NCBI GenBank assembly: GCA_964482685.1 | Contig: CAYZZA010000074.1 | Coordinates: 1-5,346, forward strand | Direction: 5' to 3' | Origin: CAYZZA01 sp964482685 | Lineage (GTDB): Bacteria > Bacillota > Bacilli > Lactobacillales > Carnobacteriaceae_A | Length of the DNA: 5,346 nucleotides | Part shown: positions 1 through 5,197 of the stretch, piece by piece | How positions within the stretch are numbered: position 1 is the first letter of the stretch | How the letters are laid out: each line of letters starts with the position of its first letter | The notes under the pieces: model-generated | The model's database searches: none | Seen by the model: only the letters and a program-made list of their open reading frames with translations | Told to the model about the DNA's origin: nothing | Position numbers and translations under genes: made by a program

Positions 1-26
1 CCTGTCGCAATGTTGTTCCTAGAAAC

Positions 27-44
27 CACCGAATTTATTCGGTG
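27..44. repeat. Short perfect hairpin of unknown role
   Basis: A perfect 7-bp inverted repeat, CACCGAA / TTCGGTG, is separated by the 4-base loop TTTA. No T-tract follows on the plus strand, so it is not a convincing intrinsic terminator in that direction. On the minus strand it is followed by TTTCTAGG, a weak T-run, so it could be a poor terminator or simply a chance palindrome. Confidence 0.35.
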
Positions 45-138
45 TGTAGTTCATAGTCTGCTTCTAGTTCCTTTGTCTCATTCAGTCTTTTTTTATTGCT
101 TAGTCCGTAAAGAGAATGCATTTGGAGGTGCATGCAGC

Positions 139-315
139 ATGTGGATAAATGTCTATACGTCCCCAAGCGGAAAAGAAAGTGTAGATATCAAAAGAAAGAA
201 AGTAATCTTTGAACATCCAGGTGGTGTCATCATGAAAACCTTTAAAAATGAATTCGAATCAATCGTCTATTCTAGAACACTGATCTTTGCGTTAAAAAGA
301 AAAAATCTTCCGTAA
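139..315 (+). CDS. Uncertain small hypothetical protein, 58 aa
   Basis: This short ORF begins at the ATG at 139, which is preceded by a good Shine-Dalgarno sequence, GGAGGTG at 124-130, with an 8-base gap. The same frame is open back to an ATG at 10, but that start has no comparable ribosome binding site, so 139 is preferred. The product would be a basic 58-residue protein beginning MWINVY and ending ALKRKNLP, with no signal peptide, membrane helix or motif that I recognise. It sits alone in a gene-poor stretch and shares no operon with the genes that follow. I cannot assign a function. It may be a real small protein, the N-terminal remnant of a larger broken gene, or a chance ORF; the ribosome binding site is the only positive evidence. 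Confidence 0.3.
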   Translation: MWINVYTSPSGKESVDIKRKKVIFEHPGGVIMKTFKNEFESIVYSRTLIFALKRKNLP

Positions 316-633
316 GCTACAAAACAACTTAAAGCGTGAAGACATGCCAGCTCTTTCAGAAAGCACACACAAAGCCAACGTAAAAATTGACTCTCCTCCT
401 CCTAGACTTGAATAGTGGAAGACTGGTTTTGAAAGCTGCGAGCACATTTATTTTGTAGTTGAACAACGTTACCAGTATGTTACCTGCATGCGTGAACGCC
501 TCCCACGTCATAATAAGAGACATGCTTAACAACCGTCTGGATACAGGCTTCTTCCCTTAACTCCTACATCCACTGCTCAATGAGGTACATTCAGCCATTG
601 ATCTTCCAAAAAAGAAGTGTTCTTATAAAAAAA
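316..633. other. Gene-poor stretch, possibly decayed coding sequence
   Basis: No intact gene is supported here on either strand. In plus frame 2, codons from 296 to 529 read through with only one interruption, an in-frame TAG at 413-415, before a TAA at 527-529. The second half of that reading has a protein-like composition (for example CEHIYFVVEQRYQYV), but no family is recognisable and there is no start codon with a ribosome binding site. The reading overlaps the end of the 139-315 ORF in another frame, so a frameshifted and stop-interrupted old gene is possible. From 530 to 633 I see only AT-rich spacer ending in an A-run before the palindrome at 634. Confidence 0.3.
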
Positions 634-665
634 AGAGAAAACTTGATGCAGATCAAGTTTTCTCT
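634..665. repeat. 14-bp perfect inverted repeat enclosing the FNR box
   Basis: Bases 634-647 (AGAGAAAACTTGAT) are the exact reverse complement of 652-665, with the 4-base centre GCAG. The core is the FNR-type site, but the symmetry extends 9 bp beyond each half-site, much further than regulator binding needs. The arms are A-rich on the left and T-rich on the right, so as RNA this would form an A-tract/stem/T-tract hairpin resembling a weak bidirectional intrinsic terminator. It may protect the operon from upstream transcription as well as bind a regulator. A further small palindrome, TCTCTAGAGA (661-670), overlaps its right end. Confidence 0.7.
643..656. promoter_or_regulatory. FNR/Flp-type operator, TTGAT-N4-ATCAA
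   Basis: TTGATGCAGATCAA matches the consensus FNR box TTGAT-N4-ATCAA at all ten defined bases. Its centre (649.5) is 66.5 bases upstream of the ATG of the HMA-domain gene and exactly 41.5 bases upstream of the start point predicted from the -10-like element at 679-684, which is the class II activator position. The window encodes a Crp/Fnr regulator (3479-4183) with the matching E-x-x-S-R recognition-helix residues, making that protein, or a paralogue elsewhere, the likely ligand. I saw no second such box in the window. Confidence 0.8.
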
Positions 666-678
666 AGAGAATCACCAG

Positions 679-684
679 TATGCT
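679..684 (+). promoter_or_regulatory. Predicted -10 element of the HMA operon promoter
   Basis: TATGCT matches TATAAT at four of six positions and predicts a start near 691, giving a leader of about 25 bases. A recognisable -35 hexamer is absent: the base positions 17 upstream read AGTTTT. This fits a promoter that depends on an activator bound at the adjacent FNR box. The element is overlapped by the 8-base palindrome GCTTAAGC (682-689). Confidence 0.4.
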
Positions 685-715
685 TAAGCTACAAATCAAA
701 AGAGGAGAATGACAC

Positions 716-949
716 ATGAAAAAAGCAACCTTACATTTAGAACCATTGGCTTGTCCAAGCTGTTTACAAAAAATAGAAAGTGCGACAAAAAGATTAGACG
801 GAGTGGAATCAGACAGTGTGAACGTCTTGTTTAACTCAAGCAAAGTAAAACTTCACTTTAATCCAGACGCCATCTCTCTTGACGCGATTGAACAGGCGAT
901 CCAAGACCTTGGGTATCCGGTAACAAAATCAAAAGCCACAGATCTATAA
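716..949 (+). CDS. Small heavy-metal-associated (HMA) domain protein, CopZ-like
   Basis: A 77-residue single-domain protein of the HMA fold, the size of CopZ-type cytosolic metallochaperones. It has the expected pattern: a first strand (residues 3-8), the metal loop LACPSC with C13 and C16, a helix (about 16-27), two central strands, a second helix (about 54-65) and the typical GYPV ending (66-69). The family binds soft metals, usually Cu(I) or Zn(II), through the CxxC pair and passes them to P1B ATPases. Here the usual Met before the first Cys (MxCxxC) is replaced by Leu, so metal preference is open. The start is fixed by AGAGGAG at 701-707, 8 bases before the ATG. It is first in a two-gene operon behind the FNR box, 25 bases before the next gene. 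It may act as the detached metal-binding domain of the ATPase at 1483-3348, which lacks one. Confidence 0.85.
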   Translation: MKKATLHLEPLACPSCLQKIESATKRLDGVESDSVNVLFNSSKVKLHFNPDAISLDAIEQAIQDLGYPVTKSKATDL

Positions 950-974
950 AAGAATCCAGAAAGAAGGGTTTGAA

Positions 975-1277
975 ATGTCTACCCCGTCCTACAATGACTT
1001 ATTTGAACAACTCGTTGAACAATTGGACCTCTTTTCACTAGCAATTACGCGTGCTCACGGAAAGACACACCCAGAAGTGTTTGACGTCCGAAAAACGTTT
1101 GAATCCATGTATAAAAAGACAACAGCCGCTCTCCCACGTACACCTGTTTTAGACACAGATTGGGCGTACATGCGCCATGTAACGTGTAACTACGTGGTTC
1201 CAGATGATGTCTGCGAGACGTACGAAGCAGTATACCAGATGCTGTTTAGGCTAGATACGGCATACCAGAACGAATAA
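975..1277 (+). CDS. Conserved-looking 100-aa protein of unknown function
   Basis: I cannot name this gene with confidence. It encodes a soluble, probably mostly helical 100-residue protein with no signal peptide or membrane segment. Visible features are AHGKTHPEVF at residues 27-36 (H28, H32), and H68, C71 and C80-E81 in the second half, giving a possible set of metal or Fe-S ligands. The AHGKxHPE segment vaguely recalls small proteins annotated near iron-sulfur-cluster-repair or hemerythrin-like families, but this is memory, not a search result. The ribosome binding site AGAAGG (962-967) lies 7 bases before the ATG. It is the second gene of the FNR-box operon and is followed within 3 bases by the terminator. 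Context suggests a role in metal or redox physiology under low oxygen together with the HMA protein. Confidence 0.7.
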   Translation: MSTPSYNDLFEQLVEQLDLFSLAITRAHGKTHPEVFDVRKTFESMYKKTTAALPRTPVLDTDWAYMRHVTCNYVVPDDVCETYEAVYQMLFRLDTAYQNE

Positions 1278-1279
1278 AC

Positions 1280-1326
1280 ATATCCTCCCTGAAAGAAAAG
1301 ACATGCTCTTTCTGGGGGGATATTTT
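1280..1326 (+). terminator. Intrinsic terminator after the HMA operon
   Basis: A 17-base left arm (1280-1296, ATATCCTCCCTGAAAGA) pairs with 1307-1323 with one U-G wobble and one T-T mismatch around a 10-base loop. The stem includes a strong G/C block and is followed by TTTT at 1323-1326. It begins 2 bases after the stop codon of the 100-residue protein gene, so it most likely ends the two-gene transcript and separates it from the ATPase, possibly with some readthrough because the T-run is short. Confidence 0.8.
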
Positions 1327-1401
1327 GTAAAAAACGTAGAACCCGTATAAAGTTCACCCTTCAGGTGAGAGCTAAACAGTTCATCGTAAAATAAACTACA
1401 C

Positions 1402-1430
1402 TAAACACATAAACAAGCACCATGTATCAT
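1402..1430 (+). promoter_or_regulatory. Candidate sigma-A promoter for the ATPase gene
   Basis: TAAACA (1402-1407, four of six matches to TTGACA) and TATCAT (1425-1430, five of six matches to TATAAT) are spaced by exactly 17 bases, predicting a start near 1437 and a leader of about 46 bases to the ATG at 1483. No FNR-type box is visible between the preceding terminator and this gene, although a small hairpin (TCACC/GGTGA, 1354-1368) lies upstream. Confidence 0.4.
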
Positions 1431-1465
1431 AGATTGTTCGTTTAAAACAAGACGGACGATGTCTG

Positions 1466-1474
1466 TAAAGGAGA
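1466..1474 (+). promoter_or_regulatory. Ribosome binding site that sets the ATPase start
   Basis: TAAAGGAGA lies 8-9 bases before the ATG at 1483, an ideal spacing. It falls inside the reading frame that would start at the upstream ATG at 1459, which itself is preceded only by GACGGACG. The downstream ATG is therefore the better start. Confidence 0.75.
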
Positions 1475-1482
1475 CTGGAAAG

Positions 1483-3348
1483 ATGCAACGCTATATTTTA
1501 AGTAAGAAAAACACCATTACTAGTATTAGTGGTGTATTGATTCTCATAGGATTTTTTAGTCATATTGTGCTCCACAATGCTCTACTTTTTCAAGGGTCTT
1601 TGATCCTTGCTTCTCTCTTTGGCGTTGCCCCCATCGCGATTCAAGCGTATCAAGCGCTAAAAGTAAAAGTCATTAGCATCGATATTTTGGTGACCATTGC
1701 GGTCATCGGCGCATTTTTGATTCAAAATTATGAAGAGTCTGCCATTGTGACTTTCTTATTCTTATTCGGTCATTATTTGGAGCAGCGCACACTGAATCAA
1801 ACACGCTCAGCGATTAAAGAATTAACCGACATGGCACCTGAAAGTGCCCTTAGACTGGTGTCTGAAGGAGAGTATGAAGAAGTAGATGTAGACGATGTAG
1901 ACGAAGGAGATTTTTTACTCGTCAAAACAGGAGCAAAAGTACCTGTAGATGGCACTGTTTTGACTGGTGAAGGACATATCAACGAAGCCAGTATCACCGG
2001 TGAATCTGTTCCAACACGAAAAACAGTGGATGCTACTGTGTTTGCTGGGACCATTTTAGAAAATGGTACACTCCAAATCCGCGCAGACCGCGTAGGAGAA
2101 GACACGACCTTTGGGCGAATCATTGAATTAGTGGAAGAAGCTCAAGATTCAAAATCCGAAGCCGAGCGCTTTATTGACCGATTCGCAAAATATTACACAC
2201 CCGCAGTCCTTGTCATGTCTTTTCTTGTCTGGGTATTCACCCAAAATGTTGAATTGGCCATTACCGTATTGGTTTTAGGGTGTCCTGGCGCCTTAGTGAT
2301 TGGTGTTCCTGTCTCCAATGTGGCTGGTATTGGAAATGGGGCACGCAATGGTGTGCTGTTAAAAGGAAGCGAAGTCATCCATGACTTTAGTCGTGTAGAC
2401 ACTATGGTTTTTGATAAAACTGGGACCTTAACGATTGGAAACCCAGATGTAGCAGACATAAAAACCTACTCAGACAACACGGATATTGTTCTTGGATATT
2501 TAGCAAGTGTTGAAAAAGAATCCGACCATCCTTTAGGGAAAGCTATTTTGACGTACATTGGACCCACCCCTCTTTCACCCGTTGAACAAACCGAAGTCGT
2601 CAAAGGTGGTGGAATTGTTGCCTCTGTCAGTGGCCATCGCCTCGTCATTGGAAACCTTGCCTTAATGGAAGCGGAAAAGATTCCTTTGTCTGATCAAGCA
2701 CGAGCCGACAGCAAACATCTAGAAAAACAAGGAAACTCGCTTGTCTTTACTGCTATGGATGGTCATCTACACGTTTTAATGGGCATCCGAGATCAAATAC
2801 GTCCAGGTGTGAAACAACATTTAGAAGGTTTAAAAAAATTAGGGGTTAAACACCTAGTTGTTCTCTCGGGTGACAATCAAGGTACCGTTGATTTAGTTGC
2901 TCATGAATTGGGACTTACACAAGCATACGGACATATGTTGCCAGAAAACAAATCCGCTTACATTGCTGGGCTACAAAAAGAAGGTCAGATAGTTGCGTTT
3001 GTTGGAGATGGGGTCAATGATAGTCCTTCTCTAGCTTTAGCAGATATCGGCATCGCCATGGGAAGTGGAACAGATGTTGCTATTGAAACGTCAGATGTTG
3101 TGTTGATGAATTCTGATTTCAGTCGTCTCCCGCATGCCTTAGGGTTGACAAAAGCTACCGCTTGGAACATGAAGCAAAACATTCTCATTGCGGTTGGCGT
3201 TGTGCTCTTTTTACTTTTCAGTGTCTTTTTTAGCAGTTGGATGAACATGTCTATCGGGATGTTGGTCCATGAAGGAAGCATTTTGGTTGTTATTTTAAAC
3301 GGGATGCGCTTGTTACAGTTTCGATTAAAAGAAAAAAGACAAAGCTGA
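1483..3348 (+). CDS. P1B-type heavy-metal-transporting ATPase with CPG motif
   Basis: A 621-residue integral membrane ATP-driven metal pump, numbered from the ATG at 1483 (the ATG at 1459 would add 8 residues but lacks a good ribosome binding site). Membrane helices are seen at about 12-30, 34-55, 64-80 and 84-98, then the actuator domain with TGES (172-175). Two more helices follow, the second holding CPG (267-269). DKTGT with the phosphorylated Asp is D311, the P1B signature HP is H349-P350 (SDHPLGKA), and GDGVND is 508-513. The last two helices (about 566-582 and 587-608) include HEGS (596-599). All catalytic motifs are intact. No N-terminal metal-binding domain is present. The HEGS motif resembles the P1B-4 (Co/Fe/Zn) group, but P1B-4 normally has SPC and Cu or Zn/Cd pumps have CPC; CPG removes the second ligand, so the substrate and even the direction are uncertain. 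The nearby HMA protein is a natural partner. Confidence 0.93.
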   Translation: MQRYILSKKNTITSISGVLILIGFFSHIVLHNALLFQGSLILASLFGVAPIAIQAYQALKVKVISIDILVTIAVIGAFLIQNYEESAIVTFLFLFGHYLEQRTLNQTRSAIKELTDMAPESALRLVSEGEYEEVDVDDVDEGDFLLVKTGAKVPVDGTVLTGEGHINEASITGESVPTRKTVDATVFAGTILENGTLQIRADRVGEDTTFGRIIELVEEAQDSKSEAERFIDRFAKYYTPAVLVMSFLVWVFTQNVELAITVLVLGCPGALVIGVPVSNVAGIGNGARNGVLLKGSEVIHDFSRVDTMVFDKTGTLTIGNPDVADIKTYSDNTDIVLGYLASVEKESDHPLGKAILTYIGPTPLSPVEQTEVVKGGGIVASVSGHRLVIGNLALMEAEKIPLSDQARADSKHLEKQGNSLVFTAMDGHLHVLMGIRDQIRPGVKQHLEGLKKLGVKHLVVLSGDNQGTVDLVAHELGLTQAYGHMLPENKSAYIAGLQKEGQIVAFVGDGVNDSPSLALADIGIAMGSGTDVAIETSDVVLMNSDFSRLPHALGLTKATAWNMKQNILIAVGVVLFLLFSVFFSSWMNMSIGMLVHEGSILVVILNGMRLLQFRLKEKRQS

Positions 3349-3401
3349 ACAAATATTTAGCAGGAAAAGCTTCTTCTTGTCCACCTACCCACCTTATACA
3401 A

Positions 3402-3444
3402 ACAAAAATAGCGGGTCCCTATCAAACGGATCCGCTATTTTTGT
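3402..3444. terminator. Bidirectional intrinsic terminator between convergent genes
   Basis: Bases 3404-3418 (AAAAATAGCGGGTCC) pair with 3428-3442 with a single G-U wobble, extended by two more pairs on the outside, around a 9-base loop. The stem ends in TTTTT on the plus strand and in TTTTT on the minus strand, so it can stop both the ATPase transcript and the convergent regulator transcript. It sits 53 bases after the ATPase stop and 34 bases beyond the regulator stop. Confidence 0.9.
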
Positions 3445-3478
3445 GTCTCTGCATTCTTGGTGTCTCTTTCGCACCTAT

Positions 3479-4183
3479 TCAAACAGACTGCAATGCCTCT
3501 AAATCAAGAATTTTTATTTTTTTATACGTTAGTTGTTCGATGTAGCCTCGTTCTTCTAACTCATTAAATTTGCGACTAATGGTTTCTGGTGTGCTGCCTA
3601 AATAGGAGGCGATATTCTTTTTACTCATAGGCAATGTAAATATCCGATTCCCAGACTCCTCTTCGGCTACTTGTTCGGCTAAAAATAAAGCAAGACGTGT
3701 TTCCACGTTTTCTGTTGAAAAACGCGTCGTTTGTTTTTCTGACTCTTCTAAGCGATGTGAAAATTCAGACAACACTTTTAACGCAATCGAAGGGTATTTT
3801 AACAACAAAGATTGTAAGTCCGTACGTTTGATGAAGCAAATGTCCGTTTGTACGAGGGCCTCCGCATAGGACTCATGGATTGTTTCAGAAAAAAGGGCTA
3901 GTTCTCCAATAAAATCGCCTACATTTAAAATCCGAACGAGCTGTTCTTTTCCTGATTCGGATAAGCGATAAATGCGGACAGACCCTTTGTTGATAATGTA
4001 AAGAGAATCTGACTTATCACCAGCATGATAAATCACTTCATTTTTTTCATACGATACCGATTGAGTCGTTTTCATTACTTCATCTAATTGCTCGGGTTCT
4101 AAATGATTAAAAATCGGAACTAGGGAAACACATTCTGAGTGAGAAGAATGTGCGTCCTCACTGTTTTTGTGACACGAGTGCAT
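3479..4183 (-). CDS. Crp/Fnr-family transcriptional regulator, Flp/FNR-like
   Basis: A 234-residue cytosolic DNA-binding regulator. Residues about 22-140 form the cyclic-nucleotide-binding-type beta-roll (VPIFNHLEPEQ at 22-32, GDFIGELALFS at 89-99), followed by a long dimer helix (about 135-172) and a winged helix-turn-helix (about 184-220). The beta-roll lacks the Arg-Ser pair that binds cAMP in CRP (HESYAEAL here), so cAMP is an unlikely ligand. The recognition helix reads STPETISRKF with E200, S203 and R204, the E-x-x-S-R pattern FNR uses on TTGAT/ATCAA. The N-terminus is rich in Cys and His (C4, C18; H2, H5, H12, H15), and C116 falls where E. coli FNR has C122. This suggests an Fe-S cluster, a thiol switch or metal binding; which one cannot be told. 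AGGAGG (4190-4195) is 6 bases before the ATG. It is transcribed alone, convergent to the ATPase, and likely controls the box at 643-656. Confidence 0.9.
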   Translation of the reverse strand: MHSCHKNSEDAHSSHSECVSLVPIFNHLEPEQLDEVMKTTQSVSYEKNEVIYHAGDKSDSLYIINKGSVRIYRLSESGKEQLVRILNVGDFIGELALFSETIHESYAEALVQTDICFIKRTDLQSLLLKYPSIALKVLSEFSHRLEESEKQTTRFSTENVETRLALFLAEQVAEEESGNRIFTLPMSKKNIASYLGSTPETISRKFNELEERGYIEQLTYKKIKILDLEALQSV

Positions 4184-4243
4184 ATACGTCCTCCTTTTAT
4201 ATTTTTAAAGGCTCATTCACTGCTCTTTTTGCTTGATTCACAC

Positions 4244-4272
4244 AAAAAAACTTCTAATCAAGTGACTAGAAG
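4244..4272 (-). terminator. Intrinsic terminator of the DegV-family gene
   Basis: On the minus strand, CTTCTAGTCA (4272-4263) pairs with TGATTAGAAG (4260-4251) as a 10-bp stem with one G-U wobble and a 2-base loop, followed directly by seven T (4250-4244). It lies 27 bases beyond the DegV stop codon and separates that gene from the regulator downstream. The regulator must therefore have its own promoter in 4184-4243; I could not pick out convincing -35 and -10 hexamers there. Confidence 0.85.
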
Positions 4273-4299
4273 AGTGTACCACTAACTCAAAGTGTCTGG

Positions 4300-5142
4300 T
4301 TACTTTTCTTTTACAAACGCGATAGCTAGAGCTTCGGGACCTACATGTGTTCCGATTACTCCACCTATCGGGAAAAGGTTGACGTTTGATAACGTATACG
4401 CTGTTTTTGTTTCTTCCATAAAGCACTGTCCCTCTTTTTGGTTTAATGTATATCCAAAATATACAGGGAATGTGGGATCAAGACGGACATGGTCCAATTC
4501 TTTTTGGAGATGTTTCTTTCCAGCGGCACGCCCTCTTTTTTTCCCAGATTCCGTCAATACTCCATCTTCTAAGAGAATCAGGGGTTTTATTTTTAAGGCC
4601 TCTCCTAGGACGGCTAATGTTTTCGGAATCCGACCGCCCATTTTCAGATACTTTAATGTATCTATGAGTCCACAGACTACCATACGCTCTTTTACATCAT
4701 TCACAGAGTCTACAATTTTGTCAAGTGTCGCCCCAGCATCTCGTAACTGGACGGCATGTTCGACAAGCATACGCTGACTTAAAATAGCTTGTTGCGTATC
4801 GATGACTACAATGTTTTCTTTATACGGGGATAAGTTTCGTGCAAGTACCGCACTTTCATACGTCCCGCTTAACCCACTGGACAAAGCTAAAACAAGAACG
4901 TCTTCGCCTTTTTCTTCAGCTTCTTTAAAATAGAAACTATATGCGTCAGGAGACGGACGGCTTGTGATTGGAAGTACGTCTGTAGTCATTAATTCTTTAT
5001 AGAATTGATTGTAATCTTCTATTGTCTCTTGTTTGATTTCATGAGTGCCAAACGTTGTATGCAAAGGCACGATGTGAATGTTTAGATCGTTTGCTTCTTC
5101 TAAAGGAATATCCGCGGCACTATCGGTTATAATTCGAATCAT
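4300..5142 (-). CDS. DegV family protein (FakB-like fatty-acid-binding)
   Basis: A 280-residue cytosolic protein of full family length. DegV/FakB proteins bind a fatty acid between two domains; characterised members present it to the kinase FakA, which makes acyl-phosphate for phospholipid synthesis. Family landmarks visible here are the start MIRIITDSAADIP, TSRPSP (60-65), SSGLSGTY (88-95), the DT at 115-116, DTLKYLKMGGRI (161-172) and GTHVGPEALAIAF (264-276) with H266, consistent with the lipid carboxylate site formed by Thr/Ser and His in the family. TSRPSP has Arg where Gln is common, a minor variation. No FakA homologue is in the window, so involvement in fatty-acid uptake is by family only. 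AGGAGG (5151-5156) lies 8 bases before the ATG. The gene follows the histidine kinase end by 55 bases on the same strand with no clear terminator between, so co-transcription is possible. Confidence 0.93.
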   Translation of the reverse strand: MIRIITDSAADIPLEEANDLNIHIVPLHTTFGTHEIKQETIEDYNQFYKELMTTDVLPITSRPSPDAYSFYFKEAEEKGEDVLVLALSSGLSGTYESAVLARNLSPYKENIVVIDTQQAILSQRMLVEHAVQLRDAGATLDKIVDSVNDVKERMVVCGLIDTLKYLKMGGRIPKTLAVLGEALKIKPLILLEDGVLTESGKKRGRAAGKKHLQKELDHVRLDPTFPVYFGYTLNQKEGQCFMEETKTAYTLSNVNLFPIGGVIGTHVGPEALAIAFVKEK

Positions 5143-5197
5143 TTTTATATCCTCCTATGTTTCTCTACATCTAAGAGGATATCAATTTTTTATGAAC

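Noticed and set aside
10..138. Upstream extension of the small ORF to the ATG at 10
   Set aside because: No ribosome binding site before 10, the segment overlaps a perfect hairpin at 27-44, and a much better start exists at 139.
1..715. Insertion sequence or transposase remnant in the gene-poor left end
   Set aside because: No terminal inverted repeats, target duplication or recognisable transposase motif could be found; short repeats such as ACCAGTATG (471-479, 674-682) are compatible with chance.
1797..2123. 108-codon minus-strand ORF inside the ATPase gene
   Set aside because: It is the antisense shadow of a well-supported P-type ATPase actuator region; its Ser/Thr/Pro-rich composition has no domain character and no ribosome binding site supports it. 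The same applies to minus-strand ORFs at 2193-2459, 2466-2648 and 2985-3281.
4292..4777. 161-codon plus-strand ORF opposite the DegV gene
   Set aside because: It lies almost wholly antisense to a DegV protein with intact family motifs and a good ribosome binding site. The plus-strand product has no recognisable features. The ORFs at 4446-4667 (+) and 4238-4426 (-) are shadows for the same reason.
5157..5197. Separate promoter for the DegV gene (TTGATA on the minus strand)
   Set aside because: A good -35-like TTGATA exists, but 17 bases on the sequence reads AAACAT, a poor -10, so I do not list it.
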